From: Patagioenas fasciata
Lineage: Eukaryota; Chordata; Aves; Columbiformes; Columbidae
Assembly (NCBI RefSeq): GCF_037038585.1
Contig: NC_092526.1
Coordinates: 39,135,501 to 39,199,500, forward strand
Reading direction: 5' to 3'
DNA length: 64,000 nt
In this document: piece by piece, positions 1 through 15,194 of the stretch
Layout of the letters: every line of letters begins with the position of its first letter
Position numbering within the stretch: the first letter of the stretch is position 1
Translations under genes and position numbers: made by a program
Notes under the pieces: model-generated
Database searches by the model: none
The model's input: only the letters and a program-made list of their open reading frames with translations
What the model was told of the DNA's origin: nothing

Positions 1-3000
1 TTATTCTTGTTTTAAGTCCTAAAAAATCCAATGTGATATGACAAGAAGAGGATCCAGTTAAAGAAGAAAACCATATGAGTAAAACCATATAAAAACTGAA
101 CAGATTGAACATGTTTGAAATAAAAAGGTAAAAATAATCGCTCATCAATTGGGGTGTTAAAAGATGAACCGAGCGTGGCAGAGGGTAACAGCTTTTATCA
201 ATGGAAAGAGCACACATTGCTGAAATAGGGGACAATAAATAAAAGGACTGCATGTGTTTAGAGAGAGATGATTTGCAAGCAATGGTAACAAGTATTACAG
301 TCAGATGCACATTAATTCCTTTGGGGGGATTACAATCCATAGCACAACTCTAGGGGTAGGTAATGAGGCCCAAAAAAATCCAAACGAAGCAAGAACAGAG
401 GTAAAACCTTTACCAGATGTGTCAGGAAGCTCTTTGACAGCTGAACTGCACAGGAAAGCTCAAAACATGTCACGAATGGCAGCATCTATACCACAGCCCC
501 TGCCTGCAGGGCTCTTCTCTGACACGGGGGAAGTTTGATAAACCTCGCTTGGGAAGTGATTCAAAATAATCCAATCATAATTGGTGCAATCCAAGCAACT
601 AGTGATTCAAGCTAAGATGCAAATGCAGTGGCTGGATTGTGTGTTTCGTTTTTTGAAATCACTGCATACCCTACACAACATGAAAAATAAGACTTTTGCA
701 GGGTGACAAGCTGTCACCGACAGACTGGCATTTCTAACATCAAGAGAATAACCAACAGATGAAAATGTAATAACTCCTAAAAGTTTGTACTGCAGGGCTG
801 TCTCAAATGACTGAAACACCCAAGAGCTAACTCAACACCAAGTAGTTTAGAAAGAAACTATAACTGGCCAGAAGAGAAAAAGCAACCTGCGACTCAGCAT
901 ATATGCATTTTCACTTGCACATGGGCAAGTAAATGTATATTAGCACTGGAAAGTTATTCTCCCATCTTCAGACAGTGATCTTAATATATAGGCTGTGTGA
1001 AGGCTAACGCAATCACTAATTGGAACTTCCTACAAGTCGTAAGCAAGCGATGTGCATATGACAGCATTTGGTAATTAAATATCTTTGTTCCTGTCAGCTC
1101 TGCAGGAACATTCCACTAAGATCTTACACGCAAAGAACAAAATCAGAGAACCATAGGATGGTGACGACTAGCAGGGAAGCATTTTGGACAAAGATGGACT
1201 TGTTCGTTAAACTTAGGAAACCCAGAAGGCCATTTGCATCTTCAGAAGAATGTCAGAGTCAGCTTTGGAAAAGGTAGGTTGAGTTTCTGCTGTGACTCTT
1301 GGTCAGCCACAGGTGGCATAAAACGTCAAACATCCCGAAGCACAGAAGCATAAACAAGAAAACCTATTATTGGAAATATGCTTTACACCCATGGTCCATC
1401 ACACTTCTCCAGTGTCACCTGTGCAAACCTCGGAGCCGACGCCACAGCTGGGGACAACAGCTGCAACGCAGAGCTCTGTGGCGCCCTAAGGCGGTTGCAA
1501 TGGTTCTGCTGAGCAGGTGATAAAGTGACCCTACAAGGTTGTCACAATGAAATCACATTCACCATTTTCACAAAAAACAAGGTAATGTGCAAAACGTGTT
1601 GCCTCCAGTTTTCTGAAGTTCAGTTACCTGAAGAAATGGTAATTGTGTTAAATTGTAACTTGGCATTTTAAGATACCATGGTATATTACAATAAATATAA
1701 TAATAAACAGGAAGCAACAAGAAACAATTATGCCCTTAATTTTGCTTATATTTTATTTTACATATCAGATTGGTTGGGTTTTTTTAAGGTACTGACACAA
1801 GACCAGTAGTATCATGTCGCTGATAGTGTAATTACTGCAATATTAATGATAATATTTGTATGCAGCTGAGTGTCTAATATATATTGCAGTGAGACCAATT
1901 TCTGCCTGCTCTCTCTGGATATTATGTACCTTCCACTCCTGTCACCATTAACTAAGAACCCAGTATTACAGCTGTATCTCAGCAGGGTTTTTAAGACAAA
2001 CCTCTTCATCATCGTGTTTGTTCTGCGGAAATACAAGATACACATACAGAAACATCTGCAAACCAATGTAGAGAATAATTAGATGATTTTGTATATATTT
2101 AACTTATTTTTATTAAATGGGGGAAATAGCCTTTTTTGAAGGTCATTTCTTTGGTCTTGAAAACTCAAACCCAAGCCACCTGGTTTTCATTTCCTGGCCT
2201 ATTCCCTCTGTCTCAGCTGCACACTGTGCTAAAAACAAAGGCTCCATTCTTTAATTGTGAATATCAGACACCTTTAACCCTCATTCTGTTGCTAGTGCCT
2301 TGGAATGTGAAAAAGCTAATGTACAATATCCTCTTTTATTAGCTAAAATAATAAACGGCCAATTCTGTTCCTTTCATCAGCTGGGCCAAAGATCCACAGA
2401 TCCCTCGAGAGTTTGACAGACACAAACACGTCTGCATTTCAAAGGAAAATCCCTGTGTTTGAACACAGCTCTGTTCTACTGTTCTGGATGACAGGCAGGG
2501 ATTGAAGGTCACTGTTTTTGAGGTTACCTAAGAAAATGCTGAAAATCAGTCTCCTCAGCCCCTTGTCACTCCCATCACATCTGGTCTCAATCACAAGGCG
2601 GTAACGACGCAGAGCTGGCCTGGTCAAAGGCTTGGATCATACTTGGTTTTAACACAAAAATGTGGTATAGGGCATCAGAGCAGTGAAAGGTGGGATTCTG
2701 CAGGGAGAAATGCAAGTTGTTAGACGAGATGGGAGTTTCAGAGTGAATAAAGTAGTGGACGTAGACCCTGGAGAAGATCTTAAAGACAAGAAAATGAACA
2801 AACCAATCTCTTTTCATCAAGCAAGCAAGCTCTCAGCAAACCTGAAACTCTAATTATGATCACTGCAACTGCCTTGAGACCCATCAGGTACAGCCTTGGG
2901 ATGAGCAGATCAAGTCCATTCAGCAAATTCATTAAAACATTTGTTGCTGTTTTGCCTGCAAATAAAACAACTTGGAGAGCATTTTTTTCCCTTTTTAATC

Positions 3001-4416
3001 AACTGGCAAAAAGTGAGACTCTGCAGTTGGTTCACAGATGTACATTAAACAACAGGCACTTCACTCACACATCGACACTTCCCGCATTTAGTGAAGAACC
3101 ACAAATTTGAAAGCTGTTTCCCATCCCACCCCAGTCTATTAGTAATGAGGTTATTCATTACAGCAGCTTAGAGGGGAAAAGTATGTTGCTTAGCTTGGAG
3201 AAAAACGTATAGGGGAATAACCGGTGTGAAGCAACACTGCCTGAAATTTGATTTCACAAGAGTCATTACACCAAAAGTTTTAAGGAAATGGCCTGAAGAA
3301 ATAAACTTGTGAAAAGTAACACAGAAAAAACGTGCACCGTGTAATGTCTGGATGTAAACTTGGTAAGGAAAATGCTTTGGTTTCTCTGCAAAGCTAGTGA
3401 ACAGAATGTATGCCAGTGAGAGCAAACATTCCGGTTTCCTACTATTTATTGTTAAGATTGTTCTTACAACCATATTAAGCTCCAACCTTTCTTAACATGT
3501 TAGAAGCTACTTCATAACAAACCATTTTTCGGAGAGCAGAACTCCTTCGTTGACAAGAACAAAATGTTGGAAGCCTGGTTTGCTGATTTTCAAGGAATCT
3601 TACATCAAATTTTACCTAAAAATCATCACCTCCGTACTTTGCTGCGTAATTTTTTGAAATTTTGCCAAAAAACCCCAAAAGCTTATGCTGGGCATCAAAC
3701 TTTCTGTGAAAATAATGTCACTCCTTGAACAATCTCAGGATCTCTGAAAAAAGGTAGATTTCAGGGTTATTGAAGAATTTTACTAACTTTTACTAATTTT
3801 AGCCCTGTAGGCTCAGGCTGTAAAGGGGCATGCTTTGATGGAGACGTTTAGATGGTAAGGAAATGTCCGTATATACAATTGTTGCATTCCTTTTGCCATT
3901 AAAAAGGCTAAACAAAAAGAAAAAAGCAGTTACAATCAAGAAGCACGTGAAGTTGGAAAATCAAACATTCTAAACTAAAAAAGCCCAAGGCAGCATTGCT
4001 TACCATGGGATGGCTTACATTCTCTTAATTCACCACCCCTTGCCCAACATGGCATTGTAATTAAGAGAAAAAAAATAGAAAAATCACATACCTTTTTCTC
4101 CTATAGGTCCCTCCACCTCATTCCACATACCCAAGGAGCCCGTTCAGAAGAATTAAAGCTGTCAGTGGGGCATTTGTCCACAGTTTCTTTTGCAATTCAC
4201 TGATAAATTTAGGAGTAAACCCAGAAGGGACGATGCGGGGGGAAGCTGGGAAGGAACACTTCTTTCCCTTTATAGACACCTAAACAAGGAAGATGAGAGA
4301 CTCTCTGCACATTCAGATTTTATGCTTTTACACCACACAGTAATTCTCTACCAGTTGCCAAGCCATGGCACATCTCCCATTTTATACACAAGCCGCAAAC
4401 CAGCACAAGTAGATCT
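1..4416. other. Intergenic stretch, no gene seen
   Basis: About 4.4 kb of AT-rich DNA. Open frames on either strand are all shorter than about 110 codons, have no recognisable protein similarity and lack plausible splice context. No tRNA, CpG island or recognisable retroelement was seen. The neighbour expected from human synteny on this side is ANKRD44, but none of its exons is evident here. Confidence 0.5.
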
Positions 4417-6583
4417 TTTATTCACTTAGCCTTGCCTATTTTTTCTATACTAACGGCACAATTTATTATTCCTTAACAGAATTTAAATAGCAGCGGACCG
4501 ATCTTTCCATTTGTTTTAACATTTTGCCCTTTATTGTCCAAAATGGGAATGATGCTGGTGCTCACCTGCAGACAAGTAAAACTTTTCCATTCATTCATTA
4601 CTGATTTTGATATATACTGGAAAAGAAACGTGTTTGTCTACAGATGGACAGATGTCATACGAGTGCTGTAGGCTCCTAGAAAGTCACAGTGTGTGACCCA
4701 GAGATGCCCCTTTTAGGTAAGTTCCACAGATGCACAAGTCTCAGGAAGGTAAAAAAGACCTACTGATGACAGCACATTTAAAGAATGGTGCTTCAACACC
4801 GCTGTTTGAAACCAGACTTCACACCAGATACTCGAGTCAGCAAAAACCCCCAACAATGAACACCACAATTTTATGTACAATCCTGTTTCAAGTAGATCTC
4901 TTTCCCCTTTCCCTCTTTTCTCATGAAACTAAAATGGTTTGTGCAAATACTTTTGAGAACTAAAGTGATGAGATTGAAAGATACAAAAAGTGAGAACAAG
5001 CTGAAGTTGCTCCCTTCTCTCTTAATACAAAATTGTTTACAATTTGACTTGATTATAAAATAACTATTTTGCTAAGATGTATCTAGAAGTCACGAGTCAT
5101 CACCATTCCTACTTGTTTCAGAGCTCTCTTTCGGTTAGTCTCTCAAAATTCTGTTTCTTTCAGCCCTCCACCCTCTCTATCAGCACTTGCTTGATCCTGT
5201 CTTGCAGAACTACTGAAGGTGGCAGGCCAGCTGTAAATCAAACAATATCATTAAATGAGAAAGCACTAGAAAACTAGAACGCATGTGTTACTCTCCAAGG
5301 GAAGAGTTCAATAAAGAGAAGATGCTCCAGCTAACACATTTGTACCTTCACGAACAAAAGGGTCTCAAGCTGATGTTGTGCCACCCTGAGCCCGTAACAA
5401 AAGCTTAGGCCTTGAAAGGCAGGGTGAGATTTTCTTACATGCTGAACAGCTGAAGAATCGCAGCTTACGCAGAACAGCAGAGACACGTCAGCCAACAACA
5501 GTGCCCTGGCCTTGGCAAGAGGCAACTTCAGCATTCAGATGGAATCAAGGACTCAGAACAAAATGCCCAACAGCCAACTACTCCTGTGTGTTATCTTGTG
5601 AACACACGATAATGTACAATACTACCAGGGTGATTTAACCTATGTGCTCTACTCTCGGATATCAAGACCTTTTTCACTTTAGTACATGCAGAGAAGGAAA
5701 AAAGCAAATAAAGAAATGAAATGCTTTTCTTATCTCGAGCTGAAGCATTTCCTGTGTCACACACACGCTTAAAATTGCCTCCTCTCAGCTGCTGGGGATG
5801 TTATTTCCTGGCTCTTTATAGGAATTATGGCACAGTCTATCAATATTTTGTTCTATATACAGCCATACATGCTAAATGTGATTAATAGGCATAACTTGCA
5901 CAACTGATTCTACACATAGTGTTTACAATAAACTGCTTAACTTCTGAAAATCTAACAGGCTAATCCAGCCCCACAACCAGGACACTGAGGATAAAGCAAT
6001 AACAACAAGCAACTAAAGGCGATTTTTGCCATTAAAATAAACTGCCACTACTACGACCACCAGCTGGACTACGGCTACATTATTGCATGACAAAGATACA
6101 CACATTAACTACAGTTTGGATGTTTTTCTTATTTATTCAAAAGCTAGAGGATGACAAAAAGGGTTAAAATGTTTTATGCCAGCTATTTATTACATGAACA
6201 AATACTTAATCCAAAGGGACTTGTTTTACCAGCCCCTCTGTCCAAAAACCACACACCCATTAGTTTTTATACACAAATGTTTATTTCTCAAATAAACTTC
6301 CCCTTTAAACACAAGGAATGAAATCTAAATCTTCATAAAGATGAATCCAAAACAAAAATCCCTCCAGTACACTGTAATCACTGTTTTCTTGGTCACTACT
6401 GGCTTTAACTGTTTAACATCAAAAAACAAGGACATATTTAAAAAATCATGCTACTGGATTCCTAGCGCTGCCTCTGACCAGCTCTATACTGATCGCCAAT
6501 ATTTTAAAATTTTACATCGTCGAATCTGAAGCATTTAATTGAATAACAACTGTGCATCAAACACAAACAACTGAACAAGAAGA
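4417..6583 (-). other. SF3B1: Probable SF3B1 3' untranslated region
   Basis: AT-rich sequence downstream of the SF3B1 stop with no coding signal on either strand. Possible polyadenylation signals (AATAAA on the minus strand, TTTATT on the plus) lie at 6280-6285, 6186-6191 and 4417-4422. Human SF3B1 has a 3' UTR of roughly 2 kb, which makes the last signal the natural main end. That is an inference and RNA data would settle it. The nearer signals could give short-UTR transcripts. Confidence 0.5.
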
Positions 6584-9500
6584 TTATAAGATGTAATCGA
6601 GTTCGTAACGAATATAGGTGTTCTTTTCATCGTTATAGATCCTTGGATAATGTGATATCAGAGCATCCTGTGATCCGATGTAGATCGAATTATAGATCTT
6701 CCAATAAACATCCCTGACTTTCCTGGCAGGGTGAAACAAACCCTGGAAAACAGAACACAACAAAATGTATTAAAACTTAAGGTCTAGTTGTCTGTTATTG
6801 AAATTACTGAATCCAACCAAGTTCTGCACAATAAGCATTTAAAAAAGCAATTACAGTAACTAACACCACTTATAAGAAAGAATGTACACTAAACACACCA
6901 TTCCCAATTTTTGGGACTATTTAAACTAGCTATGTATTATTTAGAGGCAGGTTTTCTTATATTTTTTTCTGCAGGGAGAAATTCCACTGTATATATTTCT
7001 AGTTTTGATTTCTTCTTTTAAAAATAAAACCTGATGCAGGATAATTGTCTGGAACCGAGTCTAATCTTTGTCTCTGCTAATTGTGATCTGTACAGAGCGC
7101 TAGATATAAAAACGTGAGATAAGCTATTACTAAACCTTTAAAAAAAAAAAGTGGAAAGCTCTAGAAAAAGCAGTTCTAAATAATAATACACTAGTAGTAT
7201 TTGCAAAAATACACAGTGCAAGAGACTTCCTTCACCTTCCTACTGATGTCAGTACGTTTACGCTGAGGTCCCCCCCACATTAAAAAAAAAAAACATATCC
7301 GCAAATAATTAATGAAATGCTGTCACATCTTCTCCATGTTTTCCTGCCACGCACACATTTAAAGAAGCTCAAGTGCTTGGTGTTGATGTAATTGTGTAAG
7401 CTCACAGAATCCCAGAACGTCAGGGGTTGGAAGGGCCCTGGAAAGCTCATCCAGTGCAATCCCCCCATGGAGCAGGAACACCCAGCTGAGGTTCCACAGG
7501 AAGGTGTCCAGGCGGGTTTGAATGTCTGCAGAGAAGGAGACTCCACAACCTCCCTGGGCAGCCTGGGCCAGGCTCTGACACCCTCACCACGAAGAAGTTT
7601 CTTCTCAAATTTAAGTGGAACCTCCTGTGTTCCAGTTTGAACCCATTGCCCCTTGTCCTATCACTGGTTGTCACCCAGAAGAGCCTGGCTCCATCCTCCT
7701 GACACTCCCCCTTTCCATATTGATCCCCATGAATGGGTCAGCCCTCAGTCTCCTCTTCTCCAGCTCCAGAGCCCCAGCTCCCTCAGCCTTTCCTCACACG
7801 GGAGATGCTCCACTCCCTTCAGCATCTTGGTGGCTGCGCTGGACTCTCTCCAGCGGTTCCCTGTCCTTCTGGAGCTGAGGGGCCACAACTGGACACAATA
7901 TTCCAGGTGTGGTCTCCCCAGGGCAGAGTAGAGGGCAGGAGAACCTCTCTGACCTACTGACCACCCCCTTCTAACCCACCCCAGGTACCATTGGCCTTCC
8001 TGGTCACAAGGGCCCAGTGCTGGCTCATGCTCACCCTGCTGTCCCCAGGACCCCCAGGTCCCTTTCCCCTACACTGCTCTCTAATAGGTCATTCCTCAAC
8101 TTATACTCTGACCAAAGAGCTTTTTTCTAGTGCTTCACTCTTACACAGTTTTAAATGTCTTACTGTTTTTCTTGGCTAACAACAAATAACATAGATTTAA
8201 TATTCTCTATTCTCTCACTTGTTACTTGTTCTGATAACCCCTTGCACTATTAATTTACTCACCAGTCATCAATTTTTGAGATACTTCAAAATTTGGGAGA
8301 TACATACTTATATTAAGTCAGAACGCCAGGCCACTGTAGCCAATTTTTACTCTAAGTTACCTACTACCTCTCTGCAAGTTCCTCAATGTATTCAGCTATC
8401 TCACAATACCCAAATATCTGTTTGTTGCGTATTTCAATTATTGAAGTCCTTGGTACAGAATGCCATGTTTAAAGAACACTTTAAAGAGGTAAAAGCCATA
8501 CTCTTCTCCTTTGCTGAAAATAATTTTCAATGGACTTTTTTGTCTCCTGGAAAGACATCCTACTTGATAATTTGCGGCAGACATGGGGACGTACCTGTAA
8601 ACAATACTGCAACATTCTGCAGGGCCCAATGGCGACTCTGAGACCCTCCAGAGCTCCCATCACCGCCTGGATGACGTGAGGAGAGGTTTCAAACACATTA
8701 GGCCAGACGTAATTTAACAAATGATTAAGAGAATCTTCACAGCCGAACCCATAAACACCAAGAGACATGTGTTGCACCACAGCACTGGCTGTTTGCCTGT
8801 GCACAAGATCCCTGCAATGAGAAGAGCAGTCTGTTAAGAAAGTGTATTTAGAAGCAATATGATTGGATCAGCATAGTGTTTCTTTTAAGTAACACTTTTT
8901 TGGAAAGTACTAGTATACACTTTTAATCCATATTTACGGATGGCAATAGGCAGAGTAACAAAAATCAGTAACTTTAAGAACATGGAGTTTTCTGACAAAT
9001 TACTGCACCCTAATTCCACAGCAGAAATATTAACAATAGAAATTATCAAAAGCCGTTTGAATTTAAGAATTCTTGACTCACTTAAGATGCTCGAGTCATA
9101 TCAATCCTCAAAAGTATTAGTAAAATAGGAGTATATAATCTGAATTATTTGCAGACATTGGCTTCAAAATTAGGCTGATCACTTAACATTTTTAGCAAAC
9201 AAGGGCAACATGCATATTTGCTATTGTTAAGACCCAGCTATATACTTAAAATATGACTATGGCCAACTGTACCATGAGTAGGAAGAAGCGCACTCACCTG
9301 TCCATTAAAGCATCCTCAAGCAACGGCGTAACAGCGTAAATATAATCTTTTCCCATCTCTCCAATGTATTCAAACAGGAAAGAAAGAGATTTTAACACCC
9401 CATTCTGGACGTTCAGCTCCGGAACTCTGTATTCGTTCATGAGTGCAGGCAGCACTGTGAAAGGTGAGCACGTTTCGGCTACAATAGCAATCGCTACTGT

Positions 9501-12500
9501 AGTACATACTCTGTTCTGCCTTTCCTGCACTTTCAAGTTGTTTAGCAGTGTAGCCAACACATCGTGAGGTCTGGAAGAGATAACATGTGTGTCAACAGAT
9601 TCAGTGAGCATTTGGTTCAGGTTAGTTGAGTTTCAGACAGCAAGCGGCTTAGCCCTTAGAAAACGAAAAATTAGATAACTGAGAAACAACAGAAAGCACA
9701 AAACTTTAAAACAGTTTAAGCAACTACATGATCTTATTTTCATAGCCAACATTTTTTATTTTCTCTAGATTTAGGTTTTTTCCTGTCTTCTGTTCTGCCT
9801 CTTGTGAACTCTGGAGGACAGGAGTAGCCTTCCCACTGTTACTCTGATCCCACAGCTAATTACAAACTTGTATAAAACCACACACATTGACAGAGACAGG
9901 CAATGTCCTGTAGAGATAAGTGCAGTTATGATATTTCATGGTTGCTTGCTGGATCTGCATTAAGTCAGTAAATGCTCACTTGTTTAAGAATATGCATAAA
10001 GATGGGAATTGTGCTTCATTCTACAAATTACTGACTTGCATTATCACCTTTGCAAATCCATACAAGTACTGATTTGGGAAAAAATAGGAGAAGATAGATT
10101 ATTTCAAGAAGAGTTTATGAAGAATACAGAGTCTGAATGCGTATCACAGTACCATAAATTCATGAGACAAACAGATCTTACTACCAAATTATACTCTAAC
10201 ATCTAAACATTTAGTTCAAAAGTACAGCACCCTGTCTTAACAAAGAATAGGTGATTGCGTTCTACAAAATTAGTAAAAACAAGTCTACACATTCAACATG
10301 CTAAACGTAGAGAAGTTCGAATATTTCTCACCAGAAAACTCAGAATTATCACTATGTGTGTAGAAGTGGATAAGCGTCAGATCAACTTACCCAATAGCTT
10401 TTGCAATATAACCAAAAGTGTTCACTGTGGCTCTTCGGATGGCTTTCTTGTGAGCTTTTAATAATTCCAGCAGTTCAAAGCAGATCCTCATCCATTCTCT
10501 TGCAGAAACATATTCTGCACCTCTGAAAGAAAAGAGAGTTACCTCTTCAGTGATGTTCAAGTGTTTAAATAAAACCACAGAAACTGCAGCACCTATTCAC
10601 TTGCTATCAGAGGGGGACTGCTTAAGTAAGCTCCTTAATTAGGTATTTGTTCACATTAGACCTTCACTGGTTAAGTTTACTCAAAACTTATTGTATTGGG
10701 TGCATTCTAAATTTGCACAAATGGACAACTACAAAGCGTTTGCAAAATAACAATATTACAATACATTCAGACCATCTGCTAAGTATCTCATCTTAAACTT
10801 TATACGCAACTTAAGAAATGTCAAGAGATATGATAATAAATACCCAGATGCCAAATCTGATACTCAACTTTAGCTGTTGCCATGATAATCATCCACACAG
10901 AGGGTCAAATATGTGATCTCCGGTCAGCTTACCTGTCTGCTATGCGCCCAACAAGATCGATACAGTTTTCCTGGACTTTCTCATGTCTGTTCTTCAAAAT
11001 AGGCGTAAGCCGTGGCAGCAGATCTTTGATCGGTGGTGTCATCTTGTGCATACCTAGTGAATTCAAATAGGCACATTTAGTTTTAGAATGCCTTTTAATT
11101 TTGCTCTTGAACGGGCATGCAATCAATACACAACCATACCTATAACGTTCACAATAGCCTTAAGTGCTCCAAGTATGCTGCCCAGTACTTCAGGATATTC
11201 TTCACCCAGGTACTCATACAACACAACACCCAAGTGTCCCATCAGTTTTTCCTGCAACCAAGTAAAAAGATTCAGAAGTTAAATTTCTCTTCCCTCGCGT
11301 TACTATGACATAGTACAACGAATTTGGTTGAAGTGGATACGATACCTCTTGACAAGTCTTCATGACAACTGCAGTACGAGAGATGAGGTCAGCAGCCTGC
11401 TGCCTAACTTTGGCCGATTTGTTGTTCAAACGCCACAGAACTGTACCACAGATTTGTGGCAAGTAGGGTTTCACTCTTTTGCCTAGAGCATTGACCACTG
11501 TGCCAAACCCGTTCAGCATCACAGAGTCCTGGGTGTAAAAACAAAAGAAAATCAGATCAAAAACAATACAACATCTTCATTAAACTTGACATCATCTAAA
11601 ATGGCTATTAAAAGGCTAACATTCCAGAGCTAGCTTCTAAATTTCACCGATTTGAGCACCGACATCTAAAAATGATTCTAAAAATCTATCTTAGAAGCAT
11701 CCATTTTTGTGTGATTAACAGTGAGCTACCTTACAATTAGAGCAAACAAATACTAAACACCCTTGGCCATACCTCTGTGGTCTGTTCCTGAAAGGCGTAC
11801 AAGATCCCATCGATAAGCTGTTCTTCCAGTTTATGATCGATGTCGGCAGCCCCCAGATTTCCCATTATCTTCTCAATTGTTTCCATGACCATTTTTCTGT
11901 ACTGCTCAGCCTCATCTTTCAGATCATCCACAATTCTAGAAATAATTTCTGCTGCTCCAACTTTATTTGCCAGCTCCACAGTTGTATCAACCAACTGAAA
12001 TACACAAATGTTAAGTGAGCAAAACATTGTTAAAACCTACTTTCTACATCTTGAATATAAATTTCCCTACCCTGAAGATGAGAAACAGCACCACACACGT
12101 GACATACACTACAAACAACTGTTTTTACTTTTAGAAATCACACAATGTTTAAACACAACAAATGGGGTGAAGTACCCCACCATACAACTGACATAGGCTC
12201 ATTCACCGACGTTAAATGTCTAACAGCCTCATGAATCTCATGAATCTTCTGGCTACGCAACTTCTAAATCACTAGGCCATACAAAATTCAGTTTCAGGCC
12301 AGAGACGAAATTAAGCATCTAGCCTGAATGAACATTCTAATGTGAATTTTGTTGTCCTGTAAATAATTTTCCAGTCAAAGAAACCAAAATACCTGTCTGT
12401 AATTTCTTCTGTCCAATGCCATTCGGTGCTGCCAAAAATGTTTGAAAAAAGGTGGCAAGATTTCTGTTTTAATGTAGTTTGATTCAACACCATCTGTACC

Positions 12501-15194
12501 ACAACACTGCTTTACCACCTGGCGGGAAAGAAAAAATCCAACTATTTTAATTCTGTGTAAGGTTTCGGTTGTAAGGTTCTTTTGTTTGTTTAAGAAAAGG
12601 AAACACATACATATTCAATATTAATGTTAAACAGTCATTCTGACACACCTTCAACACGATTTTTTTCATCTCTTCATCAGGAGACTGGAACTCTCTGATA
12701 AGGATGAGCATGACTTCTCTGGTATAGTAGTTTGCATACTCGGCGTCCATGAGTGGAATCAGGTAACCAATAGCCTTCAAAAAGGCAGCCAAACCCTAGT
12801 GAAATGCAGAAATAGGTCTCAGGTGAGTTACAGAATCTACACATCCACATCAGTTCAAACTGAATAAAGTATTTTAGATATACCTTTCCTCTGTGTTGAC
12901 GTATACCCTTCCATAAAGGCTTCAGAACAGAATCAAATGACTCAATGCCATAGGGAGTAGCTGCCTCAGCCAAAGCAGCAATAGCCAGAGCACTGATGGT
13001 GCGAACTTTCTGCTGCTCATCCACCAGACCTGCAAGAGAGTGGCGTTTAGTATCACATCTTGTGGTTCAAGTTCAAAACAGCAAAAATATAGGGGCAGTA
13101 TAAGAGATTAACTTATTTTCAGGAAAAATGAACCACTATTCCTCTCTCACAGTTCAGCCAAAGTCTCTCTGTGTCAGAAGACCCCACAAAACAAGGACCT
13201 TACTAGCACCGTGCCTCACTGGGGTATGAAAAATTTTCAAAATATAAAGCAAATAGAAGAGTCTTTGCCTGGTAAAGCAGAACTTACCATGTTCAATGAT
13301 TTCAACCAAGCTCCTGAGATGAGGCAAGATAGCACAACCCATAAGAATTGCAATTTGCTGCACAATCTTGATGCCAGTATGCCTGGCCTGCCAGGATTTT
13401 TTGCTTTTGCAGACAGCTTTCAGGAAGGGCAACAGAGAAGGGATGCCCAAGGCAGAGGCAACGACAGCAAAGGCTCGGGCTGTTGTATTTCGGACATATT
13501 CATCCATATTATCAATATCAGGTCGCATTGTGGAGATCATTGTTGCCAAACCAGCAGCCTGAAGGAAAAACAAACAAAACATACCAAATGGAATTAACTG
13601 TGCTGTTCATAAATCTTCTGTCATGTCTGTAAAGAGGAGTTAGCTACGTGTAAGCTAACTCGGTGCCTTAATGAAGGATGGAACTTTACCTTAGCCAAGT
13701 TGGAAATAATTTCTCTGCCTTCCACTCTAGCATAGTAGTCTTCATCAATCAGCAGGGGTTCAATGACGACAAGGATCTGAAAGAGATGAACAAATTAGTA
13801 TTTCCTTTCATTAATACTGTTAGTATTTCTGGCTCTACTAGATACCATAGAATCATTTTGGTCAGAAGGAAACCCTCAGGATCATGAAGTCCAACCATAA
13901 CCTAACTCCAGCACCATGGAGCAGAGATGATTATACAGACCCAAGCTTAAAGCTTTATGATGACTGGAAAAAAATACAATAATAAAAAAATCTATTATGC
14001 TCTTTCTAGAGCTCTTTGTCTCTAAAGGACCTGGCCTGGAGATCCTACCTAGATCGCATAAGATCCCCTTCCCACCCCCAAGTGTGCACGTTTCATTTTC
14101 ACATCCTGCTACATACCATAAAGCCCACACTTCAATCACACCACAGGCAGTTAAAATATACACTTCTAGTAATGATCAGAAAAAAGCAAATCAAAGATGA
14201 AACAGTAAACTGCAACAGACCTTGTGCACATACGGTCGGACCAAGTCATCCAGTTTGTAAAGAATTCTGTCGATGACTTTGACAAGTAAGTGACGCTCCT
14301 GATCTTCAAGTGTTGGTGACATCAGCAGAGGCAGAATCTGATTAAATAGCGGCCCCGCTCCAAATTCTCGAGCTTTATCAGTAATTTGTCGCAATGCAGC
14401 CTAAAAAAGCCCAAACAGCCTCAGTTAAACTAAGGAAACACCACCAAACAACTACAAAACAGGTAGATATAAACCAAGTTAAAATGTAATTCACCGTAAC
14501 CACAGGCTTCAAAATGCTTGCTCCTACCACTGCAAAACTCTACTTCAAACAATTTTATGCTGATCTGTTTAAAAACGAATGCGTGAAACAGAACACCCTG
14601 ATGTTAGCTACAAAAAGTATGCTCCTGGTCTCATGTGAAAAGCAGCTTCCACAGCCCTTACTTGCAGCTAGGCAGCTTGGAGCTACGGTCAATTCAGAGC
14701 AAAACTGTGCAGAAAAGATTGCTAATGTATTGAATAACGTGTAAGGTTGAAACTTAAATAAGAGCTACGCTGCTAATTTAAGAGTAAAAAGCAAAATCCA
14801 GAAAGTTACGAAGCCTTGTAAGCAAAACACACTGTAAATCTAGCTTCTCATAATCATAAAATAAAGTCATATACTATTGAGTGACTTACATTACTGTACA
14901 AAGAGCAGCAATATTCAATTACATAGAATGACAAACAAAAAGCCACAGAATAGGAAGAGAGCACTAAACAGATATCAAAGTTTAGCAGATTATCTTAAAG
15001 AGAATCCGATGGACAACTGAAACTAAACACGAAAACAAACGTATATTTTTGAAAAGCGAAATTACGTAAATGCATCTGACAATTCATCTTACCTTTCTCA
15101 TGGGAGGTGTGCCATTCTTTATTTTCAGAAGTAATTTCATTATTTTTCTCTCCTTCTGTTCTTCAGGACTCAGAGTTGATTCATCCACATCAAC
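6584..15194 (-). CDS. SF3B1: SF3B1 exons 11-25: HEAT-repeat superhelix
   Basis: Fifteen exons from 15093-15194 down to 6584-6742 encode residues 477 to 1301, the HEAT-repeat solenoid that closes around the branch helix. Recognisable blocks include the K/R-rich entry ([18 protein letters not shown]), the mutational hotspot HEATs (exons 13288-13558 and 12884-13029), and the end [19 protein letters not shown] to YELDYIL. Most exons are 80-270 nt and many are phase 0, as expected for a repeat protein. Exon 14221-14400 has a non-consensus donor, AAG|GTCTGT. The stop TAA lies at 6584-6586. Confidence 0.97.

Noticed and set aside
13211-13597. 128-codon plus-strand frame
   Set aside because: Antisense to SF3B1 exon 14; the coding signal is on the minus strand.
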